From an uncultured Odoribacter sp. (GTDB taxonomy: Bacteria > Bacteroidota > Bacteroidia > Bacteroidales > Marinifilaceae), in assembly GCA_910578985.1 (NCBI GenBank), contig CAJTSF010000005.1, positions 1-64,000 on the forward strand: a stretch of 64,000 nt of DNA, written 5' to 3'. The translations under genes were made by a program, and so were the position numbers. Each line of letters begins with the position of its first letter. The first letter of the stretch is position 1. Of the stretch, positions 26,678 through 37,300 are shown one piece after another. The notes below the pieces were generated by a model that saw only the letters and a program-made list of their open reading frames with translations, was not told the DNA's origin and ran no database searches.

Positions 26678-29600
26678 TTAAATTCCGACACTTAATGAAA
26701 GAACGAACCGCCGCGGGATGGGATACTGGAAAGCCCCGAAGTTCTCGGGATCGGGTCCTTTGTAGCGCGACAGGGTGAAGATGTCGCGCACATTGAGGTT
26801 CACGCGGCACGATTCCAGCAACAGTTTTTTGCAGCATGCGGAAGGAAGGACATACGAGAGGGATATCTCCTGGCATTTCAGGTAGTTTCCCGTCTCCAGT
26901 TTCCGGTCATACCAATCCATCTGCAACGACGACGTCTGTCCGGTCACGTTATATCCCGGAATATCGGTCACATCCCCCGGTTTGCGCCAGCGTTCCATCT
27001 CCTTGCACACCGCATTCTTGGAAACGGAAGAAATACTTCCCGCCCCCGCCACGGAATAATAGGAAGAGGTAATCTGGTGGCCCGCCATGAATGCGAAGCG
27101 CGTGTTCAGGGTCAAGCGCTTCCAGGAAAACATCATCCCGAAACCGCCGGAGACAGGCGGATAACTGTTACCGATGGTCTGTTTGATTTTCAATTTCTCC
27201 GTCTCGTTCGCCTCGTCCATGTCGAGCACCCAGCTACCGTCCTCCCGTTGGAAGCCGATGGGTACGTCACGTCCCGTGTTGTCCACCAACGCCAGCGTAT
27301 GTCCCGTCAGAGGGTCGATGCCGGCAAAACGGTAGCCCAGCCAGGAATTGGTGGAAGTGCCCTCCACAGGCTCCGTCTTCTCGTAGCCTTTCGGAATATC
27401 CTGGACGCTCTTGTAATAGGACTTCAGCACCTTGCTCCGGTTCAGGGAGAAATTGAATGTCGTCACCCACCTGAAATCCTTCGTCTGCACATTGGAGGAA
27501 TAGAAGTTCAACTCCCATCCGCTGTTACGCACCGACGAGTTGTTATACTCGATGCTGTTGATACCGACGGAAATGGGCAATGTTTTCTGGTCCATCAGGT
27601 TCCGCGTGACATTATTGTAATAATTCACGCTTGCCCGGAGACGTCCCTTGAAAAAAGCCGCATCCAGACCGAAACTGCGGTCCTCTTTCTGCTGCCACTT
27701 GACGGAAGGGTTCTTCGCATCGATATGCGAAGGAATCAACGTATTGAAAAAAGTCGAAGCGATATTATAATAAAGCACATTGAAAGGCAGCGCCCGCTTG
27801 TCGATGCTGCCGGTGTAGCCGTACGACACCCGGAATGCCAGTTCATGCAGCCAGGACAGCTTCTTCATGAAATCCTCCCGGTGGAGGTTGTATTTGAAAC
27901 TGGTGTTCCACAAAGGAGAAAAGCGGTTGGCGCTCCCGATGACATCCGCCCCGTCCATGCGGGCGCTGGCGGAAAAGACATAGCGGTCGCGGTAGCTGTA
28001 GCTCCCCGACAGGAAGAAAGAGACCTGACGGTTGCGCGCCTCGTTGCGTCCCAGCAAATTCGCAATCATCGCCTGCATGCGGTTGGCTTGCTCCGGTCCG
28101 ATTTCCGGCACGGAAAACAACCCTTTCTCATCGTTGTACTCAGGGAAACGGGAATAATTGTTGTACGAACTGAACTCCGCCATCTCATGCCCGAGAAAAA
28201 GACTCAGATAGTGGGTCTCTTTAAAATCCTTGTTGTATTCCAATTGGTTCTGCCACGTGTACGCCTCCGTACGTCCATCCCGCTCCGACAGCTCCCCTTT
28301 GTTCAGGTAATCGGGCAACTCCCGGTAAATAGAACGGATCCACGCCCGCGTCTTGGCGGTATAGGTCCCTTCGCCGAGTATGCTCTCCACGTTGCTGTAA
28401 CTGGTCATGACGGAACCGATGGTTTTGAAATTCAAGCCTTCCAGCAGCCCGACCTTCAATTCCAACGCCACCCGGTTGCTCTGCGTATTGGTTATGGACG
28501 TATTGTTATATAATTCGTTGAAGATGTTGAAATCGTCGGCATAGCCGTCTTTCAAGGTGCTCAACGTGGAAACCCACGAACGGTCATACTCCATGTTTCC
28601 CTCCTCGTCGTAAGGGCGTTCGTACGGATTGGCGAACGTCACGTAATTGAACACACTCACCCCCGCATCCGAATCTTCGTCGCGGCGGATATTGGTGGAC
28701 AAATCGAGCGACAGCGAGAACCGTTTGTTGAACTCGTTCGACAGGCGCAACATAGCACTCCAGTTGCGGTAATCGTTTGTCGGCACCAAGCCCTTGCTCT
28801 GGCGGATGCCCAGGCTGGCATAATAGGTCAGTTTCTCCGAGCCGCCGGAAAAAGAGATGTTATGGTTATGGGAAAAAGGCTTCCGCAACACCTCGTCATA
28901 CCAATCGGTGTTGATTTGGCTCAACCGCCGGATTTCCGCTTCCGCCTCGGAATGGGTGATTTTGCCCATACCGGCATCCCGCAGCAACGTGATGACCCGT
29001 CCGCCTCCGCTGTAATTGGGAAAATCCTCGTAAACACTGCGCTCGAAAGCGATTTTCTCCTCGGTATTCATCATCTTCAGCTTCAGGCGGGGAGCGGTCT
29101 GAAATTCAAAACTGGAAGTCACATGGATGGAAGGAGTACCGACATGTCCCCGCTTGCGCTTCACGACAATTACGCCGTTCGCCGCCTGCGAACCGTAAAT
29201 GGCGGTGGCTGCCGCGTCCTTGAGCACCGTGATGCTCTCGATGTCCTCCGGCACCAGATCGTTCAGGTTCCCGTTGAACGGCACCCCGTCCACAATCCAC
29301 GTGGGACTCATATCCCCGTACAGGGAATTCAATCCCCGGATACGGATTTCCGGCTGGGCACCCGGTTTCCCCGAAACGAGGCGGGAACTCACCCCCGACA
29401 TCGCCCCGCGCAATATATCGCCGATAGAAGCGAACCCCTTGTTCGAGATATCGCGGGCGGTCACCGTCTCCACCGCACCCGTCATGCGCGTCTTGTTGAT
29501 GGTCTGGTAACCGGTGGTCACCGTCACCTCCTCCAGCATCTCCACATTCTCCTTCAACACGATTTCGTTCTCCCCCACCCGGCACATCATCTCGCGGGTA

Positions 29601-30124
29601 ACCATCCCCACGAAGGAAAACAATAACGGATACTCTTTCCCTTCCGGCACCGTCAAGCTGAAACGTCCGGCGACATCCGTCGTCGTCCCGTAATACGCCC
29701 CTTTCAAACGCACCGTCACTCCCGGCAACGGCTCCTTGTTCTCATCCGTCACCCGTCCCCGGATCACCACCGTCTTCTTCTCCTCTTGCTGTCCCCGCTT
29801 GATAATCACCACGCGGTCCTCTATCCGGTACACGTACCCCGTACGGTCCAGACACCGCCGCAACACATCCCCCACAGGCTCCTGCTCCGCCTCGATGGAC
29901 ACCCGCCGCAATCCCGACAACTCCTCCACATTATACACAAACGTGTAATCACTCTGCGACTTGATCAGTTCGATGACCTCCCGGACCGTAGCCTCCCGGA
30001 CCGAGATATTGAGCAACGTCTCCTGCGCATGCGGCATCGCCGTCCCGGACAACCCGAAAGCGCACATCCATGCCGTCAATACGCCCCAACGCATCAAGAC
30101 ACCTTTGTAAATCGTTCTTTTCAT
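26678..30124 (-). CDS. SusC/RagA family TonB-linked transporter with STN signalling domain
   Basis: 1148 aa. A signal peptide (~1-34), an STN domain (~36-110; 'LLNISVREATVREVIELI', 'YTFVYNVEELS', 'YVYRIEDRVVIIKRG'), a carboxypeptidase-regulatory-like domain (~120-205; 'DENKEPLPGVTVRLKG'), a TonB plug ('AAATAIYGSQAANGVIVVKRK') and a barrel ending 'RFVLSLSVGI'. The STN domain should contact the FecR protein encoded immediately upstream, coupling ligand binding to sigma activation. Unusually the last residue is Ile rather than Phe. Confidence 0.95.
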   Translation of the reverse strand: MKRTIYKGVLMRWGVLTAWMCAFGLSGTAMPHAQETLLNISVREATVREVIELIKSQSDYTFVYNVEELSGLRRVSIEAEQEPVGDVLRRCLDRTGYVYRIEDRVVIIKRGQQEEKKTVVIRGRVTDENKEPLPGVTVRLKGAYYGTTTDVAGRFSLTVPEGKEYPLLFSFVGMVTREMMCRVGENEIVLKENVEMLEEVTVTTGYQTINKTRMTGAVETVTARDISNKGFASIGDILRGAMSGVSSRLVSGKPGAQPEIRIRGLNSLYGDMSPTWIVDGVPFNGNLNDLVPEDIESITVLKDAAATAIYGSQAANGVIVVKRKRGHVGTPSIHVTSSFEFQTAPRLKLKMMNTEEKIAFERSVYEDFPNYSGGGRVITLLRDAGMGKITHSEAEAEIRRLSQINTDWYDEVLRKPFSHNHNISFSGGSEKLTYYASLGIRQSKGLVPTNDYRNWSAMLRLSNEFNKRFSLSLDLSTNIRRDEDSDAGVSVFNYVTFANPYERPYDEEGNMEYDRSWVSTLSTLKDGYADDFNIFNELYNNTSITNTQSNRVALELKVGLLEGLNFKTIGSVMTSYSNVESILGEGTYTAKTRAWIRSIYRELPDYLNKGELSERDGRTEAYTWQNQLEYNKDFKETHYLSLFLGHEMAEFSSYNNYSRFPEYNDEKGLFSVPEIGPEQANRMQAMIANLLGRNEARNRQVSFFLSGSYSYRDRYVFSASARMDGADVIGSANRFSPLWNTSFKYNLHREDFMKKLSWLHELAFRVSYGYTGSIDKRALPFNVLYYNIASTFFNTLIPSHIDAKNPSVKWQQKEDRSFGLDAAFFKGRLRASVNYYNNVTRNLMDQKTLPISVGINSIEYNNSSVRNSGWELNFYSSNVQTKDFRWVTTFNFSLNRSKVLKSYYKSVQDIPKGYEKTEPVEGTSTNSWLGYRFAGIDPLTGHTLALVDNTGRDVPIGFQREDGSWVLDMDEANETEKLKIKQTIGNSYPPVSGGFGMMFSWKRLTLNTRFAFMAGHQITSSYYSVAGAGSISSVSKNAVCKEMERWRKPGDVTDIPGYNVTGQTSSLQMDWYDRKLETGNYLKCQEISLSYVLPSACCKKLLLESCRVNLNVRDIFTLSRYKGPDPENFGAFQYPIPRRFVLSLSVGI

Positions 30125-30144
30125 AACTCCGTTCTATTTTTGAT

Positions 30145-31317
30145 TCATGGTAATACTTCAACCGTCAAACCCGCCTCTCTGAACCGCACCGCTCCCGTCT
30201 CCTCAATCAGCCGGAGCACATCGTGCGCCTCCCCGTAACGCTTCATCTCCACCGAAAACCGCCGGTCCTTCAGGCGTGCGTCCCGGAAATCCACCCGAAA
30301 CCCGTACCACTCCGACAAATACGCCAGAATATCCTCCAAACGCTCCTCCTCGAAACAAAACATCCCCCGCACCCACGCCGTCACCGCCCGCACATTCACC
30401 CGCCTCACCTCCAACCCTTTCCCCTCTTCCTCCGCCTTCGCCTGCTCCCCCGGCACCAACCGCACCGACTCCCTCCCACACACCGCCTCCACACTCCCGC
30501 TCAACAAAGTAGCCTCCGCACACCCCTCCTCCGGACGCGCCGCCACATGGAACACCGTCCCCAGCACCCGTACATCCATCCGCTCCGTATGCACCGTAAA
30601 AGAAGCCCCCTCATCCCGCGCCACCTCGAAATAAGCCTCACCCTCCAACCACACCTCCCGCCTGCCCTCCCCAAAGCGTACCGGATAGCGCAACCGGCTC
30701 TCCGAATTGACCTTTACCACGCTCCCGTCCGGGAAACGCACCGTGTACTCCCCGTACTTCGGCACAAACAACGTATAAAACCCCTCTCCCTCCGGTTTCG
30801 CCCCCTCTTCCCCACGAAGACAATGCCCTAACTCCGACTGCTTCCGATCGACCGACATCCCCTCCGCCAGCAACAACGCATCATTCTCCCCCCCCAGATT
30901 CACCACCGCTCCGTCCGGCATCTCCAGACACACCGCATCCGACCGCTCCGCCACCGCCTTCACCAATACCGTCCCATCCCCCTCTTTCCACTCCTCCCGC
31001 AGGAACAACCTCCCCAACCCCACACACAACACCGCCATCCCCGCCACTGCCAGCCACATCCACCGCCTCAACCCCATCCTCCTCATCTCCAGCCCATGCC
31101 GCCGGCCGAATTCCTTCCATGCCTCCCGTGCCGATACCCGCACCCCCTCATCCGTCCCCCCTCCCCGCATACACTCCTCATACACATCCCTCCACTCCGG
31201 ATGCCATTCCAACTCCTCCTCCAACCGCCGTTCCTCCTCCTCCGTATTCATCCCCACTTTCCGCCCCGCCACCAAACGGGCAAACACAATTCCTCTGTTG
31301 ATTTTCTCTTCCATCAT
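30145..31317 (-). CDS. FecR-family anti-sigma factor
   Basis: 390 aa from the MMEEKINRG start at 31317 (upstream codons also open). A cytoplasmic N-terminus (~1-85, rich in Glu/Arg: 'EEEERRLEEELEWHPEWRD') precedes one transmembrane helix (~95-115; 'WMWLAVAGMAVLCVGLGRLF'), a FecR domain ('FPDGSVVKVNSESRLRYPVRF', 'REVWLEGEAYFEVARDEG', 'VLGTVFHVAARPEEG') and a C-terminal STN-like DUF4974 domain ('MFCFEEERLEDILAYLSEWYGF'). It should hold the sigma factor encoded upstream until signalled by the STN domain of SusC. The coding strand is very purine-rich. Confidence 0.92.
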   Translation of the reverse strand: MMEEKINRGIVFARLVAGRKVGMNTEEEERRLEEELEWHPEWRDVYEECMRGGGTDEGVRVSAREAWKEFGRRHGLEMRRMGLRRWMWLAVAGMAVLCVGLGRLFLREEWKEGDGTVLVKAVAERSDAVCLEMPDGAVVNLGGENDALLLAEGMSVDRKQSELGHCLRGEEGAKPEGEGFYTLFVPKYGEYTVRFPDGSVVKVNSESRLRYPVRFGEGRREVWLEGEAYFEVARDEGASFTVHTERMDVRVLGTVFHVAARPEEGCAEATLLSGSVEAVCGRESVRLVPGEQAKAEEEGKGLEVRRVNVRAVTAWVRGMFCFEEERLEDILAYLSEWYGFRVDFRDARLKDRRFSVEMKRYGEAHDVLRLIEETGAVRFREAGLTVEVLP

Positions 31318-31437
31318 TTTGATTCCGATTATCCTCTCAAGATTATTCAAAGATAAATACGAAGTAACGACAAAAGCGGGTAGGTAAAAAAACGCAAAAA
31401 TTTACTTCAAGAATGATAATTTAAAGAAAAGTCACCC

Positions 31438-31983
31438 TTATGCCAATGACAGATGTGCCAGTATCTCCCACGCCAACAGCACCATATACTCATTTTCCAA
31501 ACGCTCCCTCAACTTCGCATACGCCTCCTTTTTTGCGAATTTCACCGTATTGACCGACACCCCCAATTCCGCCGCGATTTCCGGATTCGTCTTTCCCTCC
31601 ATCGTCATCCGCACCACCTGCAACCCCCTTCCCGTCAAGGTCTCCACCGCCCTCCGCACCGCCTCGACCGTCTCCTGACGGATAATCTCCTCCAACATCG
31701 TGCCCTCCGAAACCGGCATCCCTTCCGCCGCCGCCAACTCCTCCTGCTTGAAGCGCGCCCGTCTCAATCGGTCCAAACACAGATTTTTCGCCGTAATATA
31801 AATAAAAGCCTGCGCATTCGCCTCCGTGTACTCCGGAGACCACTTCTGCCACAACCGGCAAAAAGCCTCCTGCGCCATATCCAGCGCTTCTTCCTCATCC
31901 CCCACCAACGACCGGCAAAACCCAGCCACCGCCCTAAAATGCGCCAAATAGAAAGATTTGAAATGCTGACGGGAAACGGTCAT
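31438..31983 (-). CDS. ECF RNA polymerase sigma factor
   Basis: 181 aa from the ATG at 31983 (MTVSRQHFKSFYLAHF). Longer starts would run into the promoter box at 32005-32012. Region 2 is seen in 'LVGDEEEALDMAQEAFCRLWQKW' and 'YITAKNLCLDRLRR'; region 4 in 'MEGKTNPEIAAELGVSVNTVKFAKKEAYAKL'. The C-terminal 'ALLAWEILAHLSLA'-type tail extends beyond region 4. It is the first gene of operon 2, followed by FecR and an STN-bearing SusC. Confidence 0.93.
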   Translation of the reverse strand: MTVSRQHFKSFYLAHFRAVAGFCRSLVGDEEEALDMAQEAFCRLWQKWSPEYTEANAQAFIYITAKNLCLDRLRRARFKQEELAAAEGMPVSEGTMLEEIIRQETVEAVRRAVETLTGRGLQVVRMTMEGKTNPEIAAELGVSVNTVKFAKKEAYAKLRERLENEYMVLLAWEILAHLSLA

Positions 31984-32004
31984 ACCAAGGCTTAATTTTT
32001 TTGA

Positions 32005-32012
32005 CAAATATA
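32005..32012 (-). promoter_or_regulatory. -7 box upstream of operon 2
   Basis: Minus strand TATATTTG, an exact TAnnTTTG match 21 bp upstream of the sigma gene ATG. Confidence 0.5.
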
Positions 32013-32104
32013 AACATTTTATAGAAGCCACCCACCCTTCCCTCTTGAAAAAACCGTAAAAATTTTCCCACACCCCTGTTCTATTTATCGCATCACCCAC
32101 GAGA

Positions 32105-32132
32105 TTGCTTCCACTTAATTAGGGGGAAGCAA
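32105..32132. promoter_or_regulatory. Inverted repeat between divergent operons 2 and 3
   Basis: TTGCTTCC (32105-32112) and GGAAGCAA (32125-32132) are perfect 8-bp inverted arms around a 12-bp centre. The position between two divergent sigma-factor operons would suit an operator, but nothing else supports this. The rest of the 31984-32393 gap is AT-rich and holds only the promoter boxes listed. Confidence 0.3.
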
Positions 32133-32197
32133 GGGAGCGAAGTTAATCATTATTTTTATAAAACAAATCTAAAACATATATTATTTATATACTCGCA

Positions 32198-32205
32198 TAT
32201 CTTTG
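32198..32205 (+). promoter_or_regulatory. Candidate -7 box (distal) for operon 3
   Basis: TATCTTTG, an exact TAnnTTTG match, which would give a leader of about 180 nt before the sigma gene at 32394. No clear -33 element. Confidence 0.35.
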
Positions 32206-32379
32206 ATATATATTTAAGATAGATTTTACATAAATAAAAGACATATATAATCGTACTCTCGCACGTAACCAACACCTACCTTGCCCGTTGTTTTTCCTCG
32301 TTCCAAAAAAGCAAATACATGTCTTGCTTGCAGGAATGAAATAATTTTATACATAGGAATTAAAGTAATTATTTTTCGC

Positions 32380-32387
32380 TATTTTTG
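32380..32387 (+). promoter_or_regulatory. Candidate -7 box (proximal) for operon 3
   Basis: TATTTTTG, an exact TAnnTTTG match ending only 6 bp before the ATG at 32394, so a transcript from it would be nearly leaderless. Confidence 0.4.
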
Positions 32388-32393
32388 CGCAAA

Positions 32394-32993
32394 ATGGGGA
32401 ATAATTTTTTCGACATATCGGACAACGAGACCACGGTAAAAGCATTAAAAGCAGGAAATGAGGCGGCATTCGAGGCGGTGTACATGAGGTATGCCCGCCC
32501 GTTGAGGGCGTATGCGGGGAAGATTTTGAAAGACGGGGAGCTGGCGTTCGAGGTAGTGCAGGAGGTGTTCGTTGCGGTATGGGAGAAGCGGGGCGGGCTG
32601 GACGCGGGGAAGCCCTTGCGGCACTACCTGTTGCGGGCGGTGCACAACAATGCGCTGCGGATGCTCCGGGCGGAGGAGGCGCGGAGGAGGCGGGAAGGGG
32701 AGGTTGTCCGCGAACGGGAAGAGCAGGAAAACAGGGAAGCGCGCAACGGGGGAGGGGAAAGGAAAGCGGAGGAGTGGGAAGAACGGGAAGAGCGGGCAGT
32801 AGCGGTGAAAAAAGCGGTGGAGGGGTTGCCGGAACAGAGTCGGCGGGTGGTGCGGATGAGCTACTGGGAAGAGAAGAAAAACGGGGAGATTGCGGAGCTT
32901 TTGGGCATTTCGGTGCGGACGGTGGAGAGCATATTATACAAGGCAAAACAGAAGTTGGGGCAGGCGTTGAAAAAAAGTTGGGGGAGACATTGA
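32394..32993 (+). CDS. ECF RNA polymerase sigma factor with charged linker
   Basis: 199 aa from the ATG at 32394 (MGNNFFDISDNETTVKALKAG). Region 2: 'NEAAFEAVYMRYARPLRAYA', 'AFEVVQEVFVAVWEKRG'. Region 4: 'LPEQSRRVVRMSYWEEKKNG', 'EIAELLGISVRTVESILYKAKQKL'. Between the two regions lies an unusually long Glu/Arg-rich linker (~98-140, 'EEARRRREGEVVREREEQEN' onward), mirrored by very purine-rich DNA. It starts operon 3, divergent from operon 2, and is followed by FecR, SusC and SusD. Confidence 0.93.
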   Translation: MGNNFFDISDNETTVKALKAGNEAAFEAVYMRYARPLRAYAGKILKDGELAFEVVQEVFVAVWEKRGGLDAGKPLRHYLLRAVHNNALRMLRAEEARRRREGEVVREREEQENREARNGGGERKAEEWEEREERAVAVKKAVEGLPEQSRRVVRMSYWEEKKNGEIAELLGISVRTVESILYKAKQKLGQALKKSWGRH

Positions 32994-33065
32994 AAAAAAA
33001 ATGGAGGGAAGAGTACGTGTTTTCGCCCTCCGGAGTATTATTTCATAAAAAGAGAACAGAAAGAG

Positions 33066-34304
33066 ATGGAAGGAACAAGGATTCCCCGCCGGGAAATCGG
33101 GGAAAACGAGCGGGATTTGTTGGAGAGCCTGTGGCAAAAACTGCCCGAAGCGTCGATGGCGAAAGCAGGGTGCGGGGAAGAGCGGAAAGCAGCAGAGAAA
33201 GAACCAAAGCGCGAAGGAGAGATGAGGGCAGCAGGAGAAGAGGCAGGGTGCGAGGAAGAAACGGCAGGAGAGGGAAGAGTGGAGAGGGAAGCGTGGAGAG
33301 AGGAAGCGTGGAGAGGGGAAGAGGAGGGGAACTTCCGGGAGTTGCAAGGACGCATCAGGCGGCGGGCAGGGGAGCGGGAGATGCGGCGCAGGAGGAGGCT
33401 GTGGAGGTATGGCAGCGTGGCGGCGGCAGTGGTGTTGGCATTAAGTGCCGGGGTGCTGTGGGAAGCGGACAGGCCGGAGCAGGAGACGGCGCGCGGGTGG
33501 CAGGAGATGGCGCAGGCGGCACCCTCCCAGGAGGTGACGCTGAGGGGCGGCGAGGGGTGGAGTGTGGCATTGGCGGAAGAGGCGCGGATGGAAGAGGGGG
33601 AGCGCGAGGAGGTCGGGGTGCGCCTGGCTGACGGGCAGCGGATAGGACTGGCATCGGGGGAACGGCTGAAGGTGGAGGTGCCGGCAGGACGGCGGTTCCG
33701 CCTGAGTTTGGGGGACGGCACGCAGGTGTGGCTGAATGCGGGTTCTTCCTTGGAATACCCCGCCTCGTTCCAAGGAGCCGCCCGGCGGGAGGTGGAGTTG
33801 AGCGGGGAGGCGTTCTTCGAAGTGCATAGAGACACGGCATGCCCGTTCATCGTGCGGTTCGGCGCAGGGGAGACGGTGCAAGTGTTGGGCACGGGATTCA
33901 ATGTGCGGGCGTATGCGGACGACACGAAGCATGAAACGACGCTGGTGGAGGGAAGCATCCGCTACCATCGGACGGAAGGGGATGCGGGAACGGTGATGCA
34001 GCCGAACCAGCAGTTGCGTTTGGATTGCGCCACAGGGGAAACGGTACTCAAAAAGGTGGATGCCACCCTATATGCCGAATGGCGGGAGGGCATACTCCGC
34101 TTCGAGGAGGAGATTCTGCCGGAACTGGCGGTGAGGCTGAAACGCCTGTACGGCGTGCGCATCGAGGTGGACGAACGGCTGAAAGAGTGTTCTTTCACGG
34201 GAAAGATACGGCAGGAAAGGGGCATCGGGCATATTCTGGAACTGCTGAAAAAGACGGCGGGAGTCGAATGCGAGATAAAAGAGGGAATCATCTATTTAAA
34301 ATAA
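33066..34304 (+). CDS. FecR-family anti-sigma factor with low-complexity N-terminus
   Basis: 412 aa. Residues ~30-105 are almost entirely Glu, Arg, Ala and Gly (for example REAWREEAWRGEEE, coded by 15-bp tandem repeats). One transmembrane helix (~119-137; 'YGSVAAAVVLALSAGVLW') separates this cytoplasmic part from the FecR domain ('LGDGTQVWLNAGSSLEYPA', 'REVELSGEAFFEVHRD', 'VQVLGTGFNVRAYADD') and a C-terminal DUF4974 domain ('ILRFEEEILPELAVRLKRLYGV'). It should control the sigma factor at 32394. The usual sigma-binding N-terminus looks expanded by repeats, which is unusual. Confidence 0.9.
   Translation: MEGTRIPRREIGENERDLLESLWQKLPEASMAKAGCGEERKAAEKEPKREGEMRAAGEEAGCEEETAGEGRVEREAWREEAWRGEEEGNFRELQGRIRRRAGEREMRRRRRLWRYGSVAAAVVLALSAGVLWEADRPEQETARGWQEMAQAAPSQEVTLRGGEGWSVALAEEARMEEGEREEVGVRLADGQRIGLASGERLKVEVPAGRRFRLSLGDGTQVWLNAGSSLEYPASFQGAARREVELSGEAFFEVHRDTACPFIVRFGAGETVQVLGTGFNVRAYADDTKHETTLVEGSIRYHRTEGDAGTVMQPNQQLRLDCATGETVLKKVDATLYAEWREGILRFEEEILPELAVRLKRLYGVRIEVDERLKECSFTGKIRQERGIGHILELLKKTAGVECEIKEGIIYLK
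33273..33316 (+). repeat. Short tandem repeat inside fecR
   Basis: Units GGAAGAGTGGAGAG, GGAAGCGTGGAGAGA and GGAAGCGTGGAGAGG lie end to end (the last two differ at one base in 15). They encode the repeated EAWRE/EAWRG peptide and point to slippage-driven expansion. Confidence 0.75.
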
Positions 34305-34337
34305 TATAAGACACACGAACATTTGAATCGGAAGGCT

Positions 34338-37300
34338 ATGAAAAGGAAAAGCGTGAGAATCGCATTGATGATGGGGCTATTGATATTCAGCAACACCTTG
34401 CAGGCATCTTTCGCCCAGACGGTTTCCGGACTGAGGCTGAACCAGGCGACGCTGACGGAAGCCCTGAAGCGGGTGGGGGAAATGACGGGATATGAGTTTT
34501 TTTACCATGCGGAACAGTTGTCGCGCTGCGGGAAACGCATCCGGCTGGAGGTCGAAGAGGGGCGTTTGGAAGAGGTTCTCCAGGAAATTCTGTCGGGCAC
34601 GGGTTTCACCTATTCCGTCGAGGACAAAACCATCCTGATTGTCCCCGCCCCGGCACGCGAGGAACAAGCGAAAGAGGTGGTGCTGGAGGGGCAGGTGGTG
34701 GATGCCGCGGACGGGTCGCCGCTGACAGGGGTGACGGTGGTGCTGGAAGGGACGACCGTTGGGGCGGCAAGCGATATGGACGGCAAGTGGTCGCTGCGGA
34801 TTCCCGCGGGGAGCTACAACATCCTGTTCTCCTTCATCGGCTACGAGACCAAGAGCATCCGCTTCACCGGCAAAAACCTCGCGGACTTCGCGCGGATTAC
34901 CTTGCAACAGGAAGCCGTGGAGATGGACGATGTGGTGGTGACCGGCATCTACCGGCGGAAGAAAGAGAGCTTCACGGGGTCATCGACGACCTTCAAGGCG
35001 GAGGAGTTGAAATCGGTGGGCACGGCGAACGTACTGCAAAGCCTGCGCACGCTCGACCCGTCGTTCAAAATCATGGAAAACAATCGGTTCGGTTCCGACC
35101 CCAACCGCATGCCGGACATCGAAATCCGGGGCAAGAGCAGCGTGATGGGCCTGAAAGAGGAATACGGCACGGACCCCAACCAACCGCTGTTCATCCTCGA
35201 CGGCTTCGAGACCACGCTCCAGACCGTGATGGACCTGAACATGAACCGGGTGGCGTCGGTCACGCTGCTGAAAGATGCGGCATCGACGGCGATATACGGT
35301 TCCAAGGCCGCCAACGGAGTGGTGGTCATCGAGACGAAGGCGCCGGAAAGCGGACGGCTGCAACTCTCTTACAAAGGGGATTTCAGCGTGACGACGGCAG
35401 ACCTGACGGATTACAACCTGATGAACTCGCGTGAGAAACTGGAATTCGAGACCTTGGCAGGGATGTACACGGACAAACTGGGGAGCGCCTTCAACCAGGT
35501 GCGGTTGGACAGCCTGCGCAACGCACGCCTGCAGGGCATCGCCGAAGGCATCGACACCTATTGGCTCAGCGAACCGCTGCGCACGGGATTCACCCACAAG
35601 CATAACCTTTACGCCGAAGGCGGAGAAGAGCACATCCGGTACGGCATCGGACTGAGCTACAGCAAGGTGCAAGGCGTGATGAAAGGCTCCGACCGGCAGA
35701 ATATCGGCGGCAATATCGACCTGATTTACCGGACGGGGAAATTGCAGTTCAGCAACAAACTGACGTTGGACTATATGGAAACGAACGACCCGTCGGTCTC
35801 CTTTTCCGAATACGCCCAAGCCAATCCCTATTTCAAGAAATACGACGAAAACGGGAAAGTGAACAAATATCTGTATTACTACCCGGGCGACGACATCAAC
35901 TTCGCCGAGATGATTCCCAACCCGCTATGGAACGCCAGCCTGAACAACTACGACAAGGGCGACCAGTTCGGTTTCACGAACAATTTCATCATCGAATGGT
36001 TCGCCACCGACGACCTGCGGGTGCGTGGTAAATTCGGACTGACCAAATCCGACGGCACGGACGAGCAGCGGCTCTCGCCGCTACACAGCGAATTCGACGA
36101 AGCGGAGGATACCCAAAAAGGGAGCTACCGGCATACGGTCGCCAAAAGCATCAATTACGAAGGGGACGTGGCGGTGACCTACGGGCGGCTCTTTGCCGGG
36201 AAACACATGGTGAATGCCGTCGGAGGCTTCAATTTCAGCACGGCAAAAAACACCCGCAACGGCTACGAAGCGACAGGCTTCACAGAGGACCAGTTCGGGG
36301 CGCCCTCCTTTTCCAACGGTTTTACGGAAGACGGGAAACCGACCTACAGCGAAAGCCAGAAACGGGCAGCCAGCTTTTACCTGAACGGCGGCTACGCTTA
36401 CGCCAACCGTTACCTGCTGGATTTCAACTACCGCAGCGACGGGGCATCCATGTTCGGCACCAACAACCGCTTCCGGAACACCTGGTCGGTGGGTGTCGGC
36501 TGGAACCTGCATCACGAATCGTTCCTCGCCGGCAAGGAGTGGCTCCAGTTGCTGAAACTGCGCGCCTCGGCAGGCAATCCGGGGAACCAGAACTTTTCCG
36601 CCTACCAGGCGTTCTCCACGTATAAGTTCAACACCGCCATGACCAACATTTTCGGCTCCGGGCTGGTCGTGAACGCGTTGGGGAACAAAGACCTGGCATG
36701 GCAGGAGACCATCAACTACAACGTAGGGGCGGACATCACCCTATGGCAGAACCGGCTGAACATCACGTTCGACTGGTACAAAAAAATCACCGACCCGCTG
36801 CTCGCTCTGATTACGACACCGGGCTCCATGGGCGTAAAAACAGTGGCGATGAACGCCGGCCAACAGAAGACGAACGGCGTGGAAGCCACCTTGAAAATAT
36901 CACCCGTTTACCGCCCGCAAGAGCGCATCAACTGGAACATCAGCCTAAACGGGACACATGCCAAAGCGCGTTACGCCAAAATCGGCAACGCCTTCAGTTC
37001 GCTGAACGACGAACAGAAAGCCTCCCTCGCAGGCACCACCCGCTACTATGACGGAGGAAGCCCGACCGCCATTTGGGCGGTGCGCTCCGCCGGCATCGAC
37101 CCCGCCACAGGCAAGGAACTGTTCATCAAAAAAGACGGCTCCTACTCCTTCACCTATGACACCGACGACGAAACCGTCATCGGCGACACGGAGCCCAAAC
37201 TGGAGGGGATTATCGGTACGACTCTCTACTGGAAAGGACTGACGGTGGGGTGCTATTTCCGCTATTCCATCGGCGCACAGGTGTTCAACGAAGCCGTATT

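Noticed and set aside
32579..33631. Plus-strand ORF of 350 codons spanning the sigma/FecR junction
   Set aside because: It is a frame-shifted reading of the purine-rich sigma and FecR genes, giving Gly/Arg/Glu low-complexity protein with no domain.
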